Shown here: positions 13,220 through 14,356 of the stretch, one piece after another
Layout of the letters: every line of letters begins with the position of its first letter
How positions within the stretch are numbered: position 1 is the stretch's first letter
From: DASXTS01 sp036505275
GTDB taxonomy: Bacteria; Actinomycetota; Actinomycetes; Mycobacteriales; Pseudonocardiaceae
Length of the DNA stretch: 14,356 nucleotides
Assembly (NCBI GenBank): GCA_036505275.1
Contig: DASXTS010000447.1
Span: 1-14,356, forward strand
Reading direction: 5' to 3'
Program-made: the position numbers and the translations under genes
The notes under the pieces: generated by a model
The model's input: the letters and a program-made list of their open reading frames with translations, nothing else
What the model was told of the DNA's origin: nothing
Databases searched by the model: none

Positions 13220-14008
13220 TCATGTCGGGTGGTCCGTCGCTGCTGCCCGGAGCGTCCTGAGCAGCGGGATTGCGGCGATCTTCGCCTCGGTCAGCTCGTC
13301 CCATCGGATCTCGCCTCGCGGCCGCGGGCCGCGTACCGCCCGACAGTCGATCACTCGTTCCGGAGTGACGATCAGGTCCACCGGGGCGTCGTGCGGCGCC
13401 GTCGGCACGATCCCGCGCGGCCGCACCTGCAGTTCGTGCACGGTCGTCACGACGACCGTCGCCGGCGTGATCAACCCCGCGGCGCTGGCCAGGGCGAACT
13501 CGAGGTCGGCGAACCCGCCGCCCTTGCCGAGCCGGGCACCGTCCGCGCCGACCGCCACGCACCCACTCACCACCAGGTCGACCGGCTCCAGCTCATCGAC
13601 GCGGACCAGGCGCGCCGACCGAGCCGCGCCGGCGATCGAGGCGGCGGTGCGCGGTGGGTCGGCGAGCCGGTCGGGGTCGAGCAGGAAGAACGGCTGCTCC
13701 TGCGTCATCTTGGGCACCGCCATGTAGACCGTCTTGCCGTCGGCCAAGGCCCGCTGACGCACCGGAAGCTGGGCCGAGTCTGGATTTGCTTTCACGGTGG
13801 CCGCCCGCCGCCACTCCGGCAGGCCGCGCAACCGCTCCGCGGCGGCCTCCGCACCGGCGAAGTTCGAGATCCGGTTCGCGGCACCGGGAAACCGCGCCAC
13901 CTTCCCCGCGGTCAGCGCCGCCCACACCTCGGCGCGCAGCGCGGCCTTCGCCGCCAAGATCTCGGGGTCGCCGCCGGCGTCCGCGTCGTGCCGTCGCACC
14001 CGGTTCAT
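13220..14008 (-). CDS. 5-formyltetrahydrofolate cyclo-ligase-like protein
   Basis: The family converts 5-formyl-THF to 5,10-methenyl-THF with ATP. This member is 262 residues, longer than the usual ~190-200. Recognisable pieces are FPGAANRISNFAGAEAAAER (40-59), TVKANPDSAQLPVRQRALAD (71-90) with the folate/ATP-binding N-terminal signature, GKTVYMAVPKM, the glycine loop GKGGGFADLE (161-170) in place of the common GxGGGYYDR, and TTVHELQV, then PHDAPVDLIVTPERVI (205-220). The pattern is closer to the MTHFSD-like branch than to classical YgfA, so strict cyclo-ligase activity is not certain. The ATG at 14008 has AGGGTGG 4 nt upstream. It is convergent with the LysR gene (49 bp between stops), and the start overlaps a possible 38-residue upstream ORF by ATGA. 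Confidence 0.85.
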   Translation of the reverse strand: MNRVRRHDADAGGDPEILAAKAALRAEVWAALTAGKVARFPGAANRISNFAGAEAAAERLRGLPEWRRAATVKANPDSAQLPVRQRALADGKTVYMAVPKMTQEQPFFLLDPDRLADPPRTAASIAGAARSARLVRVDELEPVDLVVSGCVAVGADGARLGKGGGFADLEFALASAAGLITPATVVVTTVHELQVRPRGIVPTAPHDAPVDLIVTPERVIDCRAVRGPRPRGEIRWDELTEAKIAAIPLLRTLRAAATDHPT

Positions 14009-14121
14009 CGGTCCACCCTGCGCGGGGCATGCCCGCCCGTCTCGGCCAGCAGCGCCGGCGACGTCTCCTGGCCGAGCCTGTTGCGGTCGTCGACCGCCGT
14101 GAGCGTCACAAGCGGTGTCAT
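14005..14121 (-). CDS. Possible small ORF (38 aa) overlapping the cyclo-ligase start
   Basis: On the minus strand an ATG at 14121, preceded by GGGAG 4 nt upstream, opens a frame reading MTPLVTLTAVDDRNRLGQET, then SPALLAETGGHAPRRVDR, and closes with TGA sharing ATGA with the cyclo-ligase start. It has no recognised family. It could be a translated leader peptide coupling expression of the downstream gene, a small protein, or a chance frame in GC-rich DNA. Confidence 0.35.
   Translation of the reverse strand: MTPLVTLTAVDDRNRLGQETSPALLAETGGHAPRRVDR
14025..14034. repeat. Perfect 10-bp palindrome upstream of the cyclo-ligase gene
   Basis: GGGCATGCCC is self-complementary and lies 17 bp ahead of the cyclo-ligase ATG, close to its ribosome binding site. 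It may be an operator or chance. Confidence 0.2.
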
Positions 14122-14149
14122 TGCGCTCCCAAGCGGGTCGGAACGAGAT

Positions 14150-14356
14150 ATGGCACATGTCGCGTTCATCCTCGCCGATCTCTACGAAGACTCCGAGTTC
14201 ACCGAGCCGTGGCAGCGGCTGCAGGAGGCCGGCCACCAGACCGCCGCCATCGGACTGCGGCGCGGCGCCGAGGTGAAGGGGAAGAAGGGCCACCGCACAG
14301 TTACCGACCTGGCGATCGCCGACGTGCGGACCGACGAGTTCGACGCGCTGGTCATT
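14150..14356 (+). CDS. DJ-1/PfpI (type 1 glutamine amidotransferase-like) protein, N-terminal part
   Basis: The first 69 codons are visible; the gene continues past the right edge. The product starts MAHVAFILADLYEDSEFTEP, then WQRLQEAGHQTAAIGLRRGA and KGKKGHRTVTDLAIADVRTD, then EFDALVI. This is the N-terminus of the PfpI/YhbO type: first strand, Asp10 and the Glu13-Glu16 region near the active site, then the G-x-K-G loop and the DALVI strand preceding the nucleophile. The catalytic Cys and His lie beyond the window. Members act as deglycases, proteases or chaperones in carbonyl and oxidative stress; which one cannot be told. The ribosome binding site is weak (ACGAGAT before ATG). It is divergent from the cyclo-ligase gene across about 140 bp. 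Confidence 0.85.
   Translation, partial: MAHVAFILADLYEDSEFTEPWQRLQEAGHQTAAIGLRRGAEVKGKKGHRTVTDLAIADVRTDEFDALVI

Noticed and set aside
1..14356. Biosynthetic gene cluster, defence island, prophage or insertion sequence
   Set aside because: No core synthase, nuclease/defence module, integrase, transposase or terminal repeats were seen; oxidoreductases and exporters alone do not support such a call.

Overview
The window is very GC-rich (roughly 70% or more by eye). It has dense divergent and convergent gene pairs, frequent GTG starts, and many long open frames antisense to real genes. Together with an ECF41-like and a SnoaL-tailed ECF sigma factor and DHA2, TetR and NmrA families, this points to a soil-type actinomycete chromosome. 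No rRNA, tRNA, CRISPR array, insertion sequence or phage gene was seen. The genus cannot be decided from the sequence.

Left part (1-4941): regulatory and redox genes with signs of decay. An ECF41/SigJ-type sigma factor runs off the left edge and is divergent from an SRPBCC protein (284-739). A berberine-bridge-like FAD oxidase (814-2106, minus) follows. Next is the C-terminal half of an ABC-2 permease with one frameshift and no N-terminus (about 2216-2660), converging on a SnoaL-tailed ECF sigma factor (2730-3746, minus). A 247-bp divergent spacer rich in palindromes leads to an SDR-fold protein (3994-4785, plus) that lacks the canonical catalytic Lys. Directly after its stop, in the same frame, lies a 3' scar of a second berberine-bridge-like oxidase (4795-4941).

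Middle part (4983-9137): a compact minus-strand operon of MFS drug exporter, NmrA-like NAD(P)-binding protein, VOC-fold protein and six-helix membrane protein, with gaps of 2, 10 and 21 nt. A TetR regulator is transcribed divergently. The 60-bp AT-rich spacer between TetR and the exporter carries a CTTAG-N7-CTAAG inverted repeat touching the exporter's ribosome binding site and a TTGACA element. This looks like an inducible efflux-plus-detoxification unit for an unknown small molecule.

Right part (9153-14356): a small, possibly phasin-like protein converges on a glutamate decarboxylase (9616-11049, minus), with a perfect 9-bp inverted repeat between them. An EamA/RhtA-type transporter with an 80-residue polar tail lies upstream of the decarboxylase on the same strand, and a LysR regulator is divergent from the transporter. 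This suggests a LysR-controlled amino-acid decarboxylation and export pair. A 5-formyltetrahydrofolate cyclo-ligase-like gene (13220-14008, minus) follows, possibly preceded by a 38-residue small ORF overlapping it by ATGA. A DJ-1/PfpI-type gene is cut by the right edge.

No clearly new defence or biosynthetic system is evident. The strongest leads are the TetR-controlled four-gene unit, the decarboxylase/transporter pair, the catalytically degenerate SDR and the two gene scars.
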